Part shown: piece by piece, positions 16,959 through 25,271 of the stretch | Numbering within the stretch: position 1 is the stretch's first letter | Layout of the letters: the number at the start of each line of letters is the position of its first letter | Assembly (NCBI RefSeq): GCF_011806565.1 | Contig: NZ_JAATOP010000003.1 | Location: forward strand, 248,001 to 312,000 | Reading direction: 5' to 3' | Origin: Marivivens donghaensis | GTDB lineage: Bacteria; Pseudomonadota; Alphaproteobacteria; Rhodobacterales; Rhodobacteraceae | Length of the DNA stretch: 64,000 nucleotides | Translations under genes and position numbers: made by a program | Notes under the pieces: generated by a model | Databases searched by the model: none | Told to the model about the DNA's origin: nothing | Seen by the model: the letters and a program-made list of their open reading frames with translations, nothing else

Positions 16959-17684
16959 TTACATTGCGTCTTTTTCGTATTCCGGCATGGAGTTCAGCGC
17001 GTCTTCAGTGGTGTTCATGTACACCTTGATGTCTTCGCCGTCTTCCTGCTTAAGGATGGTCAGTTCGTCGTACGAAACTTCAACCGACTTTTCGCCGATG
17101 CCGAGGAAACCACCTACGTCCATGATAACAGCTTGGATCGAACCGTCTTCGTTCAGGATCAGGTCATCGATCGACGAAACGGTGTCGTTCTCGGCGTTCA
17201 CAACATCAGCGTCGATCAGCTCTTCAGCCGAGAAGTCGCCGCCAGCCATAGAGATTTCGACCCAGCCGTCCATGTAGGCGTTGCCGGTCATCTCGGTGTC
17301 AGCAGCCATACCTACGGTGGCATCTTCTTCCGACATTTCTTCAGCCATGCCGTCCGGCATTGCGTCTGCTTCGGTGTCAGCGGTCAGGTCGGTGCCTGCT
17401 TCGGCGTCCATTTCGGTGTCGGACGACATTTCTTCGTCAGCGCCCATTTCATCGCCCATGCCTTCTTCGGTCGACATCTCGGTGTCGGTCTCGGCATCAG
17501 CGCTCATCTCGGTCGAAGCACCAGCTTCAGCATCCATGTTTTCAGTATCGGCCGAAGTGTCCATGTCAGTCGACATTTCGGTCGATGCTGCGGTGTCGTT
17601 GGTCACGGCGGTGGTGTCGTCTTGTGCAATCGCCGGTACTGCGAGAACAAGTGCAGCGGCGGTGGTCATAAGAAGCTTTTTCAT
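16959..17684 (-). CDS. Secreted PRC-barrel protein with acidic Met/Thr-rich repeats
   Basis: The 241-residue protein has a signal peptide (MKKLLMTTAAALVLAVPAIA) followed by about 110 residues made almost only of Asp, Glu, Met, Thr, Ser and Ala, with recurring TEMS, AD-T-EM and DAEAG words. The C-terminal 90 residues contain the PRC-barrel-like pattern ELIDADVVNAENDTVSSIDD, AVIMDVGGFLGIGEKSVEVS. PRC barrels in secreted alphaproteobacterial proteins are common and poorly understood. The acidic stretch could bind cations. The gene is alone and divergent from the mcl2 gene. Confidence 0.85.
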   Translation of the reverse strand: MKKLLMTTAAALVLAVPAIAQDDTTAVTNDTAASTEMSTDMDTSADTENMDAEAGASTEMSADAETDTEMSTEEGMGDEMGADEEMSSDTEMDAEAGTDLTADTEADAMPDGMAEEMSEEDATVGMAADTEMTGNAYMDGWVEISMAGGDFSAEELIDADVVNAENDTVSSIDDLILNEDGSIQAVIMDVGGFLGIGEKSVEVSYDELTILKQEDGEDIKVYMNTTEDALNSMPEYEKDAM

Positions 17685-17763
17685 AGTGACATTCCTTTAA
17701 ACTCAAGGGGCGGCGCTGTGCCGCTTTGTACCGAGAAAAGCGATGGCGGAATGCTTTGGTTGC

Positions 17764-17777
17764 ATATCAAATTTGAT
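17764..17777. promoter_or_regulatory. TATCAA/TTGATT palindrome between PRC gene and mcl2
   Basis: ATCAAATTTGAT is a perfect 12-bp palindrome lying about 80 bp upstream of the PRC gene start and about 155 bp upstream of mcl2. A similar TATCAA-T-TTGATA occurs upstream of ccr at 30103-30115. It is AT-rich and could be chance. Confidence 0.3.
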
Positions 17778-17855
17778 TTAATGCACGGAACTTTCAACCG
17801 CAGATGGCGTTCACGCGCGCTTCCTTAATATACCTTTCCTGACATCGGTGCTGCG

Positions 17856-17911
17856 TTGCGGCAATTTTTGCGTTGAAGTATTTGTGCGCATTTGTTCTGT
17901 TGCGAGCAACA
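17856..17911 (+). promoter_or_regulatory. TTGC...GCAA palindromes upstream of mcl2
   Basis: TTGC-G-GCAA at 17856-17864 and TGTTGC-GA-GCAACA at 17898-17911 lie 20 to 76 bp before the start of the malyl-CoA lyase-like gene. A very similar 14-bp palindrome, TCTTGC-GC-GCAAGA, stands before ccr at 30086-30099. They are candidate operators for an ethylmalonyl-CoA pathway regulator. Confidence 0.5.
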
Positions 17912-17931
17912 AAGTTGCGAGGTAGAATCAA

Positions 17932-18780
17932 ATGATCGATCGTCCGTTCCGTTCCGCCCTCTATATCCCCGGCTCGAAGGAGCGTGCGCTGGAAAAAGCG
18001 CGCAACCTTCCCGTCGATGCAATCCTGTTCGACCTCGAAGATGCGGTTTCGCCGGACGAGAAAGTCGCCGCGCGCCATACACTGAAGGAGGCGCTCTATC
18101 AGGGCGGCTACGGCAATCGCTATTGCGTCGTGCGGATCAACGGCCTCGATACCGAATGGGGCAGGGACGATGCGACCGAAGTGGTGGAGATGGACTGCGA
18201 CGCCGTCCTGCTGCCCAAGGTCAACAGCCCCGCCGACCTCGACGCGCTGGCGGAGATCACGGGCGATCTGCCGATCTGGGCTATGATTGAAACCCCGCTG
18301 GGGATCATCAACGCCGCCGCCATCGCCGCGCATCCGAAGCTTGAGGGCTTTGTGATGGGTACCAACGACCTCGCCAAGGATCTGAATACGCGCAAAGGCC
18401 AGAACCGCGAGCCGCTGCTCTACGCGCTGGAAGCCGCGCTGCTCGCCGCCCGTGCTTATGGTAAGGTCATCGTCGACGGCGTCTACAACGCATTCAAGGA
18501 CGAAGAGGGCCTAAAAGCCGAATGCGAGCAGGGGCGCGATATGGGTTTCGACGGCAAAACCCTTATCCATCCTGCCCAGGTCGATATCGCGAATGCAGCG
18601 TTTGCACCCAGCGAGGCCGAGGTCGACCTCGCCAACCGACAGATCGCGGCGTTCGAAAAAGCGACTACGAACGGCCAAGGCGTTGCCGTTGTTGACGGAA
18701 AGATCGTTGAAAACTTGCATATCGTCACCGCACGGGCAACACTGTCCAAGGTTGCTGCAATCGCAGCACTGGACCATTGA
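17932..18780 (+). CDS. HpcH/HpaI-CitE family; (3S)-malyl-CoA thioesterase-like
   Basis: The 282-residue protein belongs to the CitE-like malyl-CoA lyase group: RSALYIPGSKERALEKA, the Mg-binding ILFDLEDAVSPDEK (about 32-45), VVRINGLDTEWG, MIETPLGIINA and GFDGKTLIHPAQVD. It is shorter than Mcl1 (about 318 residues in Rhodobacter) and closer in size to Mcl2, which hydrolyses (3S)-malyl-CoA to malate in the ethylmalonyl-CoA pathway. Clustering with mch, ecm and ccr supports a role there, but a lyase function cannot be excluded. A GAGG ribosome-binding site precedes ATG 17932. Confidence 0.85.
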   Translation: MIDRPFRSALYIPGSKERALEKARNLPVDAILFDLEDAVSPDEKVAARHTLKEALYQGGYGNRYCVVRINGLDTEWGRDDATEVVEMDCDAVLLPKVNSPADLDALAEITGDLPIWAMIETPLGIINAAAIAAHPKLEGFVMGTNDLAKDLNTRKGQNREPLLYALEAALLAARAYGKVIVDGVYNAFKDEEGLKAECEQGRDMGFDGKTLIHPAQVDIANAAFAPSEAEVDLANRQIAAFEKATTNGQGVAVVDGKIVENLHIVTARATLSKVAAIAALDH

Positions 18781-18813
18781 TCGGGTCCGTGATTCCCAAT
18801 TTCAGGGGGCGGC

Positions 18814-19359
18814 ATGCTGTTACTCATTCTCGGGCTTCTTTTGTGGAGCCTATCGCACATGCTGCGCCGCATCGCGCCGACCTATCGCGCGGAGCTGGGA
18901 AAGCGGGGCTACCGCATGGTCGCGATCGCGTCGGGCGTCGGGATCGTGCTGATGATCTTCGGCTACCGCGCGTGGGACTCCGGTCAACTCTGGTATCCGC
19001 CTGCGGGCATGCGTCACGTCAACAACCTGCTGATGTTGATCGCGATCTATCTGTTCGCCGCCTCGGGTATGAAGACATGGGTCGCGCGCCGCTTCCGTCA
19101 CCCGATGCTGACGGGCGTCATCGTCTGGGCCGTTGCGCACCTTCTGGTCAACGGAGACTGGGCGTCGGTCGTGCTGTTCGGCGGAATGCTGGTCTGGGCA
19201 CTGCTGGAAATGGCGCTGATCAACCGCGACGAACCGCAGTGGGTTCCGCCGACGGGTGGCTCTGCTGGCAAGGAAATCGGCGCGATCGTGGGGGCCGTGG
19301 TTGTCCTCGGCGTAATCGGCTATATCCACGGTATGCTGGGCTACTGGCCCTTCGGCTGA
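18814..19359 (+). CDS. NnrU family membrane protein
   Basis: The 181-residue protein has about five membrane helices and the family pattern LWSLSHMLRRIAPTYRAELG at the start, with HVNNLLMLIAIYLFAA, ARRFRHPMLTGVIVWAVAHLLVNGD and GMLVWALLEM. NnrU-type proteins are linked to nitric-oxide respiration in some denitrifiers and are related to isoprenoid/carotenoid isomerases (Z-ISO). No denitrification gene is nearby, so the role here is open. It sits 33 bp behind the malyl-CoA gene on the same strand and is probably co-transcribed. Confidence 0.85.
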   Translation: MLLLILGLLLWSLSHMLRRIAPTYRAELGKRGYRMVAIASGVGIVLMIFGYRAWDSGQLWYPPAGMRHVNNLLMLIAIYLFAASGMKTWVARRFRHPMLTGVIVWAVAHLLVNGDWASVVLFGGMLVWALLEMALINRDEPQWVPPTGGSAGKEIGAIVGAVVVLGVIGYIHGMLGYWPFG

Positions 19360-19402
19360 TGCGTCCCGTGGTGGGGCGCGGCCCTACCAAGGATGTATCG
19401 CG

Positions 19403-19606
19403 ATGAAAGCCTACCGCTTCCTCTCCGAGGACGACACTTCTCAATTCTGCCACAAGGTTTCCGAAGCTCTCGCGAAGGGCTGGGAGCTTTATGGCGAGCC
19501 TACCTACGCTTTCGATGCGAGCCGCGGCGTGATGCGCTGCGGGCAAGCCGTCGTGAAAGTGGTGGAGGGCGAATATTCACCTGACATCAAACTGGGACAG
19601 CTATGA
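19403..19606 (+). CDS. DUF1737 small protein
   Basis: This 67-residue protein contains FCHKVSEALAKGWELYGEPT, the DUF1737 signature (a small fold seen in YrzO/DUF1737 proteins), and ends with KVVEGEYSPDIKLGQL. It overlaps the mch start by four bases (ATGA) and so is translationally coupled to mesaconyl-CoA hydratase. Function unknown. Confidence 0.82.
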   Translation: MKAYRFLSEDDTSQFCHKVSEALAKGWELYGEPTYAFDASRGVMRCGQAVVKVVEGEYSPDIKLGQL

Positions 19607-20631
19607 CAAAAACCAATCCGGGACGTTTTTTCGAAGACTATCAGGTCGGGCAGGTCATCCGCCACGCAGTGCCGCGCACCATCGCAGAAGGGGAGCGGGC
19701 GCTGTATCACGCGCTCTATCCGGCGCGTCACGCGCTGTACTCCTCGGACGTATTTGCGGGGGATTGCGGGCTTGAAGGATCGCCAGTCGATGATCTGCTG
19801 GCATTCCATGTTGTCTTTGGCAAAACCGTTCCGGATGTGTCGCTGAACGCGGTCGCGAACCTTGGCTATGCCGAGGGTCGCTGGCTGAAACCGGTCTATC
19901 CGGGCGATACGCTCCGCTCGGAGAGCGAGGTCATCGGCATCAAGCAGAATTCGAACGGCAAAACCGGCGTGGTCTACGTGCGTACGCGCGGTTTCAACCA
20001 GACCGATGAAGTTGTTATGGAGTACGTGCGCTGGGTGATGGTGCGTAAACGGGACGTCGAGGCGCCCGCGCCACAAACCGTGCTGCCGGATTTGAAAAGT
20101 GCTCTTTCGGTGGAAGATCTGGTCATTCCAGAGAGCCTGACGTTCGAAAATTACGATTTTGAGCTGGCGGGCGAGCCGCACCGTTGGGGCGATTACGCGG
20201 TCGGAGAGGTGATTGACCACGTCGATGGCGTCACCGTGGAGGAGGCGGAGCACATGCTCGCCACCCGTCTGTGGCAGAATACCGCGAAGGTGCACTTCGA
20301 CCTGACCTTCCGCCCCGAAGGTCGTTTGATTTACGGTGGTCACGTGATTTCCATGGCGCGCGCGCTGTCGTTTAATGGCCTCGCCAACGCGCAAATGATC
20401 GTTGGCCTGAATGGCGGAGCTCACGCGAACCCGTGTTTCTCGGGCGATACGATCAAGGCGTGGTCGGAAGTGCTGGATAAGGCCGAGACCGACGTCCCCG
20501 GAGTGGGTGCGATCCGTCTGCGCCTCGTCGCGACCAAGGGCGGTACGGCTGGCGAGCTGAAGGGCAAGGATGGCAAGTACCTTCCCACGGTGCTGCTCGA
20601 CCTCGATTACTGGGCGCTGATGCCGATTTAA
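19603..20631 (+). CDS. mch: Mesaconyl-CoA hydratase (beta-methylmalyl-CoA dehydratase)
   Basis: The 342-residue protein consists of two MaoC-like hotdog domains. It opens GRFFEDYQVGQVIRHAVPRT, as in the mesaconyl-CoA hydratases of Rhodobacter and Methylorubrum, with SSDVFAGDCGLEGSPVDDLL in the first repeat and GGHVISMARALSFNGLAN in the second. It interconverts mesaconyl-C1-CoA and beta-methylmalyl-CoA in the ethylmalonyl-CoA pathway. Its length matches the family. It is the last gene of the mcl2-nnrU-DUF1737-mch unit; the gap to sdhC holds the sdh promoter. Confidence 0.92.
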   Translation: MTKTNPGRFFEDYQVGQVIRHAVPRTIAEGERALYHALYPARHALYSSDVFAGDCGLEGSPVDDLLAFHVVFGKTVPDVSLNAVANLGYAEGRWLKPVYPGDTLRSESEVIGIKQNSNGKTGVVYVRTRGFNQTDEVVMEYVRWVMVRKRDVEAPAPQTVLPDLKSALSVEDLVIPESLTFENYDFELAGEPHRWGDYAVGEVIDHVDGVTVEEAEHMLATRLWQNTAKVHFDLTFRPEGRLIYGGHVISMARALSFNGLANAQMIVGLNGGAHANPCFSGDTIKAWSEVLDKAETDVPGVGAIRLRLVATKGGTAGELKGKDGKYLPTVLLDLDYWALMPI

Positions 20632-20711
20632 GGTCGGAAAAACGACGACTTGCATCGCGGATACGGCGCGAGTCGTTTTGTTATTGTGACTAAATCAGTC
20701 AGGAAATATTT

Positions 20712-20742
20712 TGTGATCACACATGCAAAACGTGTGATCACA
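20712..20742. promoter_or_regulatory. Paired TGTGATCACA operators upstream of sdhC
   Basis: Exact palindromes at 20712-20721 and 20733-20742 have centres 21 bp apart, the same spacing as before sucC. TTACCGC (20753-20759) and TTTGTCG (20774-20780) follow, words also found after the sucC pair. The pair lies about 150 bp before the chosen sdhC start at 20888. Confidence 0.78.
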
Positions 20743-20887
20743 AATGCGGTTGTTACCGCTAAATGGTGCAATTTTTGTCGCATATCCCTGTTAGGATAGC
20801 GTGACAGTGCCGTTAAATGCGCTAGAAGAATACCGATGGCCCGCACCCGACTGCGGTGCAATGGCCGAACCGAAAAAGGGGATCGTC

Positions 20888-21274
20888 ATGGCTGGAGAAA
20901 CCAAGGGCGTCGAACGTCCGCTTTCGCCGCACCTGCAAATCTATCGCTGGCAAGTCCCGATGCTGACGTCGATCCTGACGCGCGTCACGGGTAACGCCCT
21001 GATCGTTACGTCCGTTCTGGTCATCTGGTGGCTCGGCGCCGCTGCGACTGGCGAAGAGTATTTCAATACCGTCAACGGCATCATGACTTCGTTCATCGGT
21101 GACATCGTTATGACGCTGTCGGTACTGGGCGTCTGGTATCACTTCCTCGCCGGTCTGCGTCACCTCTATTATGACGCGGGCAAAGGTCTCGACATTCCGA
21201 CCGCTGAGAAGCTGGGTTGGGCCTGTCTGATCGGCTCGGTCGTGCTGACCATTCTTACCGTCATTATCGTCTGA
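20888..21274 (+). CDS. sdhC: Succinate dehydrogenase cytochrome b556 subunit
   Basis: The 128-residue membrane anchor starts MAGETKGVERPLSPHLQIYR; RPLSPHLQIYRW is the SdhC hallmark. Three helices follow, with SILTRVTG for quinone contact and the heme-ligand region GLRHLYYDAGKGL. ATG 20888 is preferred because an AAAAAGGGG ribosome-binding site lies six bases before it; ATG 20861 and a longer form from 20801 are possible. It is first of the sdhCDAB operon, with its leader carrying two TGTGATCACA sites. Confidence 0.93.
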   Translation: MAGETKGVERPLSPHLQIYRWQVPMLTSILTRVTGNALIVTSVLVIWWLGAAATGEEYFNTVNGIMTSFIGDIVMTLSVLGVWYHFLAGLRHLYYDAGKGLDIPTAEKLGWACLIGSVVLTILTVIIV

Positions 21275-21284
21275 GGGGCTGAAC

Positions 21285-21656
21285 ATGCGTTATATCACTG
21301 ATCGCAAGCGCGCCGTCGGCAAAGGCGCCGCAGGTTCGGGTACCGGACACCACTGGTACATGCAGGTCAGCGCCGCCGGCCTCGCATTCATCGTGCCGAC
21401 CTTCATCTATATCTTCGGCAAGGCGCTGGGCAGCGACTACGCGACCGTCCTCGAGACGTTCTCGCATCCAATCCCCGCTATTGTGACCGGCCTGATGATC
21501 ATCTTCGGTCTGCACCACTTCAACCGCGGTTTCGAGACCCTGATGCAGGACTACGCCCGCGGCCACACTCTGAAAATCTCCATCATCCTGATGACCGTAT
21601 TTACCTACGGCCTGATGGCAACGGGCCTGTTCTCGCTCGCGAAACTGGCTCTGTAA
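21285..21656 (+). CDS. sdhD: Succinate dehydrogenase hydrophobic anchor subunit
   Basis: The 123-residue protein has three membrane helices, with GSGTGHHWYMQVSAAGLAFI at the N-terminus, as in alphaproteobacterial SdhD, and HHFNRGFETLMQDYARGH, which includes the Asp-Tyr of the quinone site. It starts ten bases after sdhC. It anchors the SdhAB catalytic dimer to the inner membrane. Confidence 0.94.
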   Translation: MRYITDRKRAVGKGAAGSGTGHHWYMQVSAAGLAFIVPTFIYIFGKALGSDYATVLETFSHPIPAIVTGLMIIFGLHHFNRGFETLMQDYARGHTLKISIILMTVFTYGLMATGLFSLAKLAL

Positions 21657-21668
21657 GGAATAGGACCG

Positions 21669-23477
21669 ATGGCAGCAGCTTACGAATACGAAGTTCACGA
21701 ATACGACGTGGTCGTTGTCGGCGCCGGTGGCGCTGGCCTCCGCGCGACCCTCGGCATGGCCGAGCAGGGCCTGCGCACCGCGTGTATCTCCAAGGTTTTC
21801 CCGACCCGCTCGCACACCGTCGCGGCGCAGGGCGGCATTGCGGCATCGCTGGGCAACATGGGCCCCGATAGCTGGCAATGGCACATGTACGACACCGTAA
21901 AAGGGTCGGACTGGCTCGGTGATACCGATGCAATGGAATACCTCGCCCGCGAGGCCCCCAAGGCCGTTTACGAACTGGAGCACTACGGCGTTCCGTTCTC
22001 GCGTACCGAGGAAGGCAAGATCTACCAGCGTCCGTTCGGTGGCCACACCACCGAGTTCGGCGAAGGCCCGCCCGTACAGCGTACCTGCGCAGCCGCCGAC
22101 CGTACCGGCCACGCGATCCTGCACACTCTTTATGGCCAGTCGCTGAAGCAGCAGGCAGAATTCTACATCGAATACTTCGCCATCGACCTCATCATGAGCG
22201 ACGACGGCGTTTGCACCGGTGTTGTCTGCTGGAAGCTCGACGATGGCACCATGCACGTCTTCAACGCCAAGATGGTCGTTCTGGCCACCGGCGGTTATGG
22301 CCGTGCGTATTTCTCGGCGACTTCGGCCCACACCTGCACCGGTGACGGTGGCGGTATGGTTGCCCGTGCCGGCCTCGCACTTCAGGACATGGAATTCGTT
22401 CAGTTCCACCCGACCGGCATCTACGGTTCGGGCTGTCTGATCACCGAGGGCGCACGCGGCGAGGGTGGTTATCTGACCAACTCCGAAGGCGAGCGCTTCA
22501 TGGAGCGTTATGCGCCGCACTATAAAGACCTCGCGCCGCGTGACTACGTGTCCCGCTGTATGACGATGGAAATCCGCGAAGGCCGCGGCGTGGGCAAGGA
22601 TGGCGATCACATCCACCTGCACCTCAACCACCTTCCGGCGGAAGCTCTGGCAGAACGCCTGCCGGGTATTTCGGAGTCGGCAAAGATCTTTGCGGGCGTC
22701 GACGTCACCAAAGAGCCGATCCCGGTTCTGCCGACCGTTCACTACAACATGGGCGGCATTCCGACCAACTACTGGGGCGAAGTGCTGAACCCTACCGCCG
22801 ACAACCCGACCGCTACGGTTCCGGGCCTGATGGCTGTCGGCGAAGCTGGCTGTGCTTCGGTCCACGGTGCGAACCGTCTGGGTTCGAACTCGCTGATCGA
22901 CCTCGTGGTCTTTGGCCGCGCTGCTGCGATCCGCGCCGGTCAGGTTGTCGACCCGACCAAGGCCAACCCAACGCTCAACAAGGCCGCTGTCCAGAAGGCG
23001 TTCGACCGTTTCGACGGCCTGCGCTACGCACAGGGCGGCACGCCTACCGCAGAACTGCGTCTCGAGATGCAGAAGACCATGCAGCGTGACGCTGCCGTCT
23101 TCCGTACTGCCGAGACCATGAAGGACGGCGTCGAGGCGATGACTGCTATCGCGGGCAAGCTGAACGATCTGCACGTCACCGATACCTCGCTGGTATGGAA
23201 CTCCGACCTGATGGAGACGCTGGAGCTGACGAACCTCATGCCGAACGCTCTGGCCACCATCGTTGGTGCCGAAGCCCGTCACGAGTCGCGCGGTGCCCAC
23301 GCTCACGAGGATCACCCGACCCGTGACGACGAAAACTGGCGCGTCCACTCGGTCATGCGTGTCGATGGCAACAACGTCGATCTGACTTACCGGCCGGTCA
23401 TCGTTGATCCGCTCACCACCGAAGGTGAGGGCGGTATCAGCCTCGAGACCATCGCTCCGAAGGCACGTACCTTCTGA
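21669..23477 (+). CDS. sdhA: Succinate dehydrogenase flavoprotein subunit
   Basis: The 602-residue catalytic subunit oxidises succinate to fumarate. [14 protein letters not shown] (18-31) binds FAD, and His49 in [11 protein letters not shown] is the covalent flavin link. [21 protein letters not shown] and the active-site Arg in PRDYVSRCM are present. The C-terminal [16 protein letters not shown] and LTYRPVI complete the family. Length is normal. Its stop overlaps the start of the small lipoprotein gene (TGATG). Confidence 0.97.
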   Translation: MAAAYEYEVHEYDVVVVGAGGAGLRATLGMAEQGLRTACISKVFPTRSHTVAAQGGIAASLGNMGPDSWQWHMYDTVKGSDWLGDTDAMEYLAREAPKAVYELEHYGVPFSRTEEGKIYQRPFGGHTTEFGEGPPVQRTCAAADRTGHAILHTLYGQSLKQQAEFYIEYFAIDLIMSDDGVCTGVVCWKLDDGTMHVFNAKMVVLATGGYGRAYFSATSAHTCTGDGGGMVARAGLALQDMEFVQFHPTGIYGSGCLITEGARGEGGYLTNSEGERFMERYAPHYKDLAPRDYVSRCMTMEIREGRGVGKDGDHIHLHLNHLPAEALAERLPGISESAKIFAGVDVTKEPIPVLPTVHYNMGGIPTNYWGEVLNPTADNPTATVPGLMAVGEAGCASVHGANRLGSNSLIDLVVFGRAAAIRAGQVVDPTKANPTLNKAAVQKAFDRFDGLRYAQGGTPTAELRLEMQKTMQRDAAVFRTAETMKDGVEAMTAIAGKLNDLHVTDTSLVWNSDLMETLELTNLMPNALATIVGAEARHESRGAHAHEDHPTRDDENWRVHSVMRVDGNNVDLTYRPVIVDPLTTEGEGGISLETIAPKARTF

Positions 23478-23758
23478 TGAAGTATGCGGCGCTTGCACTT
23501 CTGCTGGCGCTTGCCGCCTGCGGGCCTGTCTCTCCGGAGCGGGCTGCGCAGGTTTGCGAAGAAAAGGCCCGCCTTGCGCAAGGACCCACCGGCTCGGTCA
23601 CGATCGGTAGCAACTCGCGCTCCGGCAGCTATGTCAGTGGAGAGGTCGGCATTTCGCTCGACTCCTTTTCCGGCAAGGACCCGATGGTCGTGTACGAACG
23701 CTGTGTCGTCGACATGACCGGTCAGGGTCCAATTCGGATGCCAGCATTGCGGAGCTAA
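23477..23758 (+). CDS. Small putative lipoprotein between sdhA and sdhB
   Basis: The 93-residue protein has a lipoprotein signal, [20 protein letters not shown], with Cys15 in an LAAC lipobox. The mature part has two further cysteines (VCEEKAR and YERCVVD), which may pair, and a central Ser/Gly-rich segment. Its ATG overlaps the sdhA stop, so it is translationally coupled. No family recognised. Its place within the sdh operon is unusual; a link to complex II assembly would be speculation. Confidence 0.75.
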   Translation: MKYAALALLLALAACGPVSPERAAQVCEEKARLAQGPTGSVTIGSNSRSGSYVSGEVGISLDSFSGKDPMVVYERCVVDMTGQGPIRMPALRS

Positions 23759-23767
23759 AGGAACGTT

Positions 23768-24112
23768 ATGATGAAGAAACTCGCAGCACTCAGCATTGCC
23801 CTTCTGGCCGCCGCCGGATGTGATATGCGCCAGATCGAAGAGGCCGCCGGCAATGCGACCGTGCAGTCTGCCGAAGCTGTCGTTGTGCCGATCGTCATGC
23901 AGACCACACTTCCGACGGGTCAGACGATCCCGTCCACTATTGCGACCGCTGTTGCCGGTTGCATTGTTACCTCCGCCAGCGACACCGAACTGGCCGCGCT
24001 TGCAGGCGCTGCCATCACGGGGCCGACGGCCGACACGCGTTACATCGTGTCCAATATCCTTAACCGTCCAGAGACGACCGGATGCGCGGCTGCCGCGCTT
24101 TCCGGCAACTGA
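23768..24112 (+). CDS. Second small putative lipoprotein before sdhB
   Basis: The 114-residue protein starts MMKKLAALSIALLAAAGCDM with Cys18 in an AAGC lipobox. The mature domain is rich in Ala, Thr and Ile, with two cysteines (AGCIVTSASD and TTGCAAAAL) and a segment IPSTIATAVAGCIV that could be a short hydrophobic helix. It begins nine bases after the previous gene, with an AAAGGAACG ribosome-binding site, and ends 22 bases before sdhB. No family recognised. Confidence 0.78.
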   Translation: MMKKLAALSIALLAAAGCDMRQIEEAAGNATVQSAEAVVVPIVMQTTLPTGQTIPSTIATAVAGCIVTSASDTELAALAGAAITGPTADTRYIVSNILNRPETTGCAAAALSGN

Positions 24113-24134
24113 ACAAGTGGCAGGAGCCTGAACC

Positions 24135-24914
24135 ATGGTCCAATTCTCCCTTCCCAAGAACAGCCGCATGACGGTGGGCAAGACCTGGCCCAAGCCTGAA
24201 GGCGCGACCAACGTCCGCAAGTTCCAGATCTACCGCTGGAACCCCGATGACGGGAAGAACCCCGCGATCGACACCTACTTCGTCGACATGGACGATTGCG
24301 GTCCGATGGTTCTCGACGCTCTCATTTACATCAAAAACAAGGTCGACCCGACCCTGACGTTCCGCCGTTCGTGCCGTGAAGGCATCTGCGGTTCGTGCGC
24401 GATGAACATCGACGGTCGCAACACGCTGGCCTGTATCTATGGTCTCGACGAGATCAAGGGCGACGTGAAGATCTACCCGCTGCCGCACATGCCGGTGGTC
24501 AAAGACCTCATCCCCGACCTCACCCACTTCTACGCGCAGCACGCGTCGATCATGCCGTGGCTGGAAACCAAGACGAACCGTCCCGAAAAGGAATGGCGTC
24601 AGTCGATTGAGGACCGCAAAAAGCTCGACGGTCTGTATGAGTGCGTGATGTGCGCCTCGTGCTCGACCTCGTGCCCGAGCTACTGGTGGAACAGCGACAA
24701 GTACCTCGGCCCGGCCGCGCTGTTGCACGCCTACCGCTGGATCATCGACAGCCGCGACGAAGCCACCGGCGAGCGTCTGGACGATCTGGAAGATCCGTTC
24801 AAGCTGTACCGCTGCCACACCATCATGAACTGCGCCAAGACCTGCCCGAAGGGTCTGAACCCCGCAGAGGCAATCGCCAACATCAAGAAGATGATGGTCG
24901 AGCGTCAGGTCTGA
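24135..24914 (+). CDS. sdhB: Succinate dehydrogenase iron-sulfur subunit
   Basis: The 259-residue subunit carries electrons from FAD to quinone. Cysteines for the three clusters are visible: [14 protein letters not shown] and NTLAC for [2Fe-2S], [13 protein letters not shown] for [4Fe-4S], and [17 protein letters not shown] for [3Fe-4S]. The [17 protein letters not shown] segment contributes the Trp of the quinone site. A terminator follows. Confidence 0.97.
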   Translation: MVQFSLPKNSRMTVGKTWPKPEGATNVRKFQIYRWNPDDGKNPAIDTYFVDMDDCGPMVLDALIYIKNKVDPTLTFRRSCREGICGSCAMNIDGRNTLACIYGLDEIKGDVKIYPLPHMPVVKDLIPDLTHFYAQHASIMPWLETKTNRPEKEWRQSIEDRKKLDGLYECVMCASCSTSCPSYWWNSDKYLGPAALLHAYRWIIDSRDEATGERLDDLEDPFKLYRCHTIMNCAKTCPKGLNPAEAIANIKKMMVERQV

Positions 24915-24934
24915 TCCAGCATCGGAATTCAACC

Positions 24935-24960
24935 AAAAGCCCCGCAATTGCGGGGCTTTT
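24935..24960 (+). terminator. sdh operon terminator
   Basis: AAAAGCCCCGCAATTGCGGGGCTTTTTGCTTT is a perfect stem with a central AATT and a T-run, 20 bases after the sdhB stop. Confidence 0.9.
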
Positions 24961-25065
24961 TGCTTTGACGGGGGTGCATGGCGACTATGCCCGAATGGCC
25001 GTTTCACGCGGCGGGGGAGGGGACTATCTGAACGGCCATGGGAGGGGAAAATAGGAGACCCCGAA

Positions 25066-25218
25066 ATGACCGCTGCTGTCGCTAAGAAAGAAGAAACCAA
25101 AGACGTCGCAAACGCTGCCGATCTGTTTGCTTATTACGAGCCGGAAACTCCGGTCCAAGCAAATACCAATGATCGTCCGCTTTCTGCTCTGGAGCAGATG
25201 TACGCGTATTACGACTGA
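25066..25218 (+). CDS. 50-residue hypothetical protein after sdhB
   Basis: The frame starting at ATG 25066 encodes MTAAVAKKEETKDVANAADL, then a segment FAYYEPETPVQANTNDRP and an end LEQMYAYYD. Its support is a GGAG ribosome-binding site about 10 bases upstream, its own terminator at 25240-25265, and high-GC codon use. It has two similar Tyr-Tyr motifs (FAYYEP and YAYYD) and mixed charge, with no membrane segment. It lies between the sdhB terminator and the convergent deoD. Function unknown. Confidence 0.7.
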   Translation: MTAAVAKKEETKDVANAADLFAYYEPETPVQANTNDRPLSALEQMYAYYD

Positions 25219-25239
25219 TTTCAGGTTTCTGTCTGATGC

Positions 25240-25265
25240 AAGCCCCGCTGTTTGAGCGGGGCTTT
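25240..25265 (+). terminator. Terminator after the 50-residue gene
   Basis: AAGCCCCGC-TGTTTGA-GCGGGGCTTT is a strong stem-loop between two convergent genes and can also end deoD transcription on the minus strand. Confidence 0.82.
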
Positions 25266-25271
25266 GTCGTT

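Noticed and set aside
17281-17700. Plus-strand Ser/Ala-rich frames across the PRC-barrel gene
   Set aside because: Antisense readings of a low-complexity coding region; their signal-like stretches are an artefact of the acidic codons.
21264-23498. Open frame of 744 codons on the minus strand across sdhA
   Set aside because: Antisense shadow of sdhA, rich in Val/Arg/His with no domain or ribosome-binding site.
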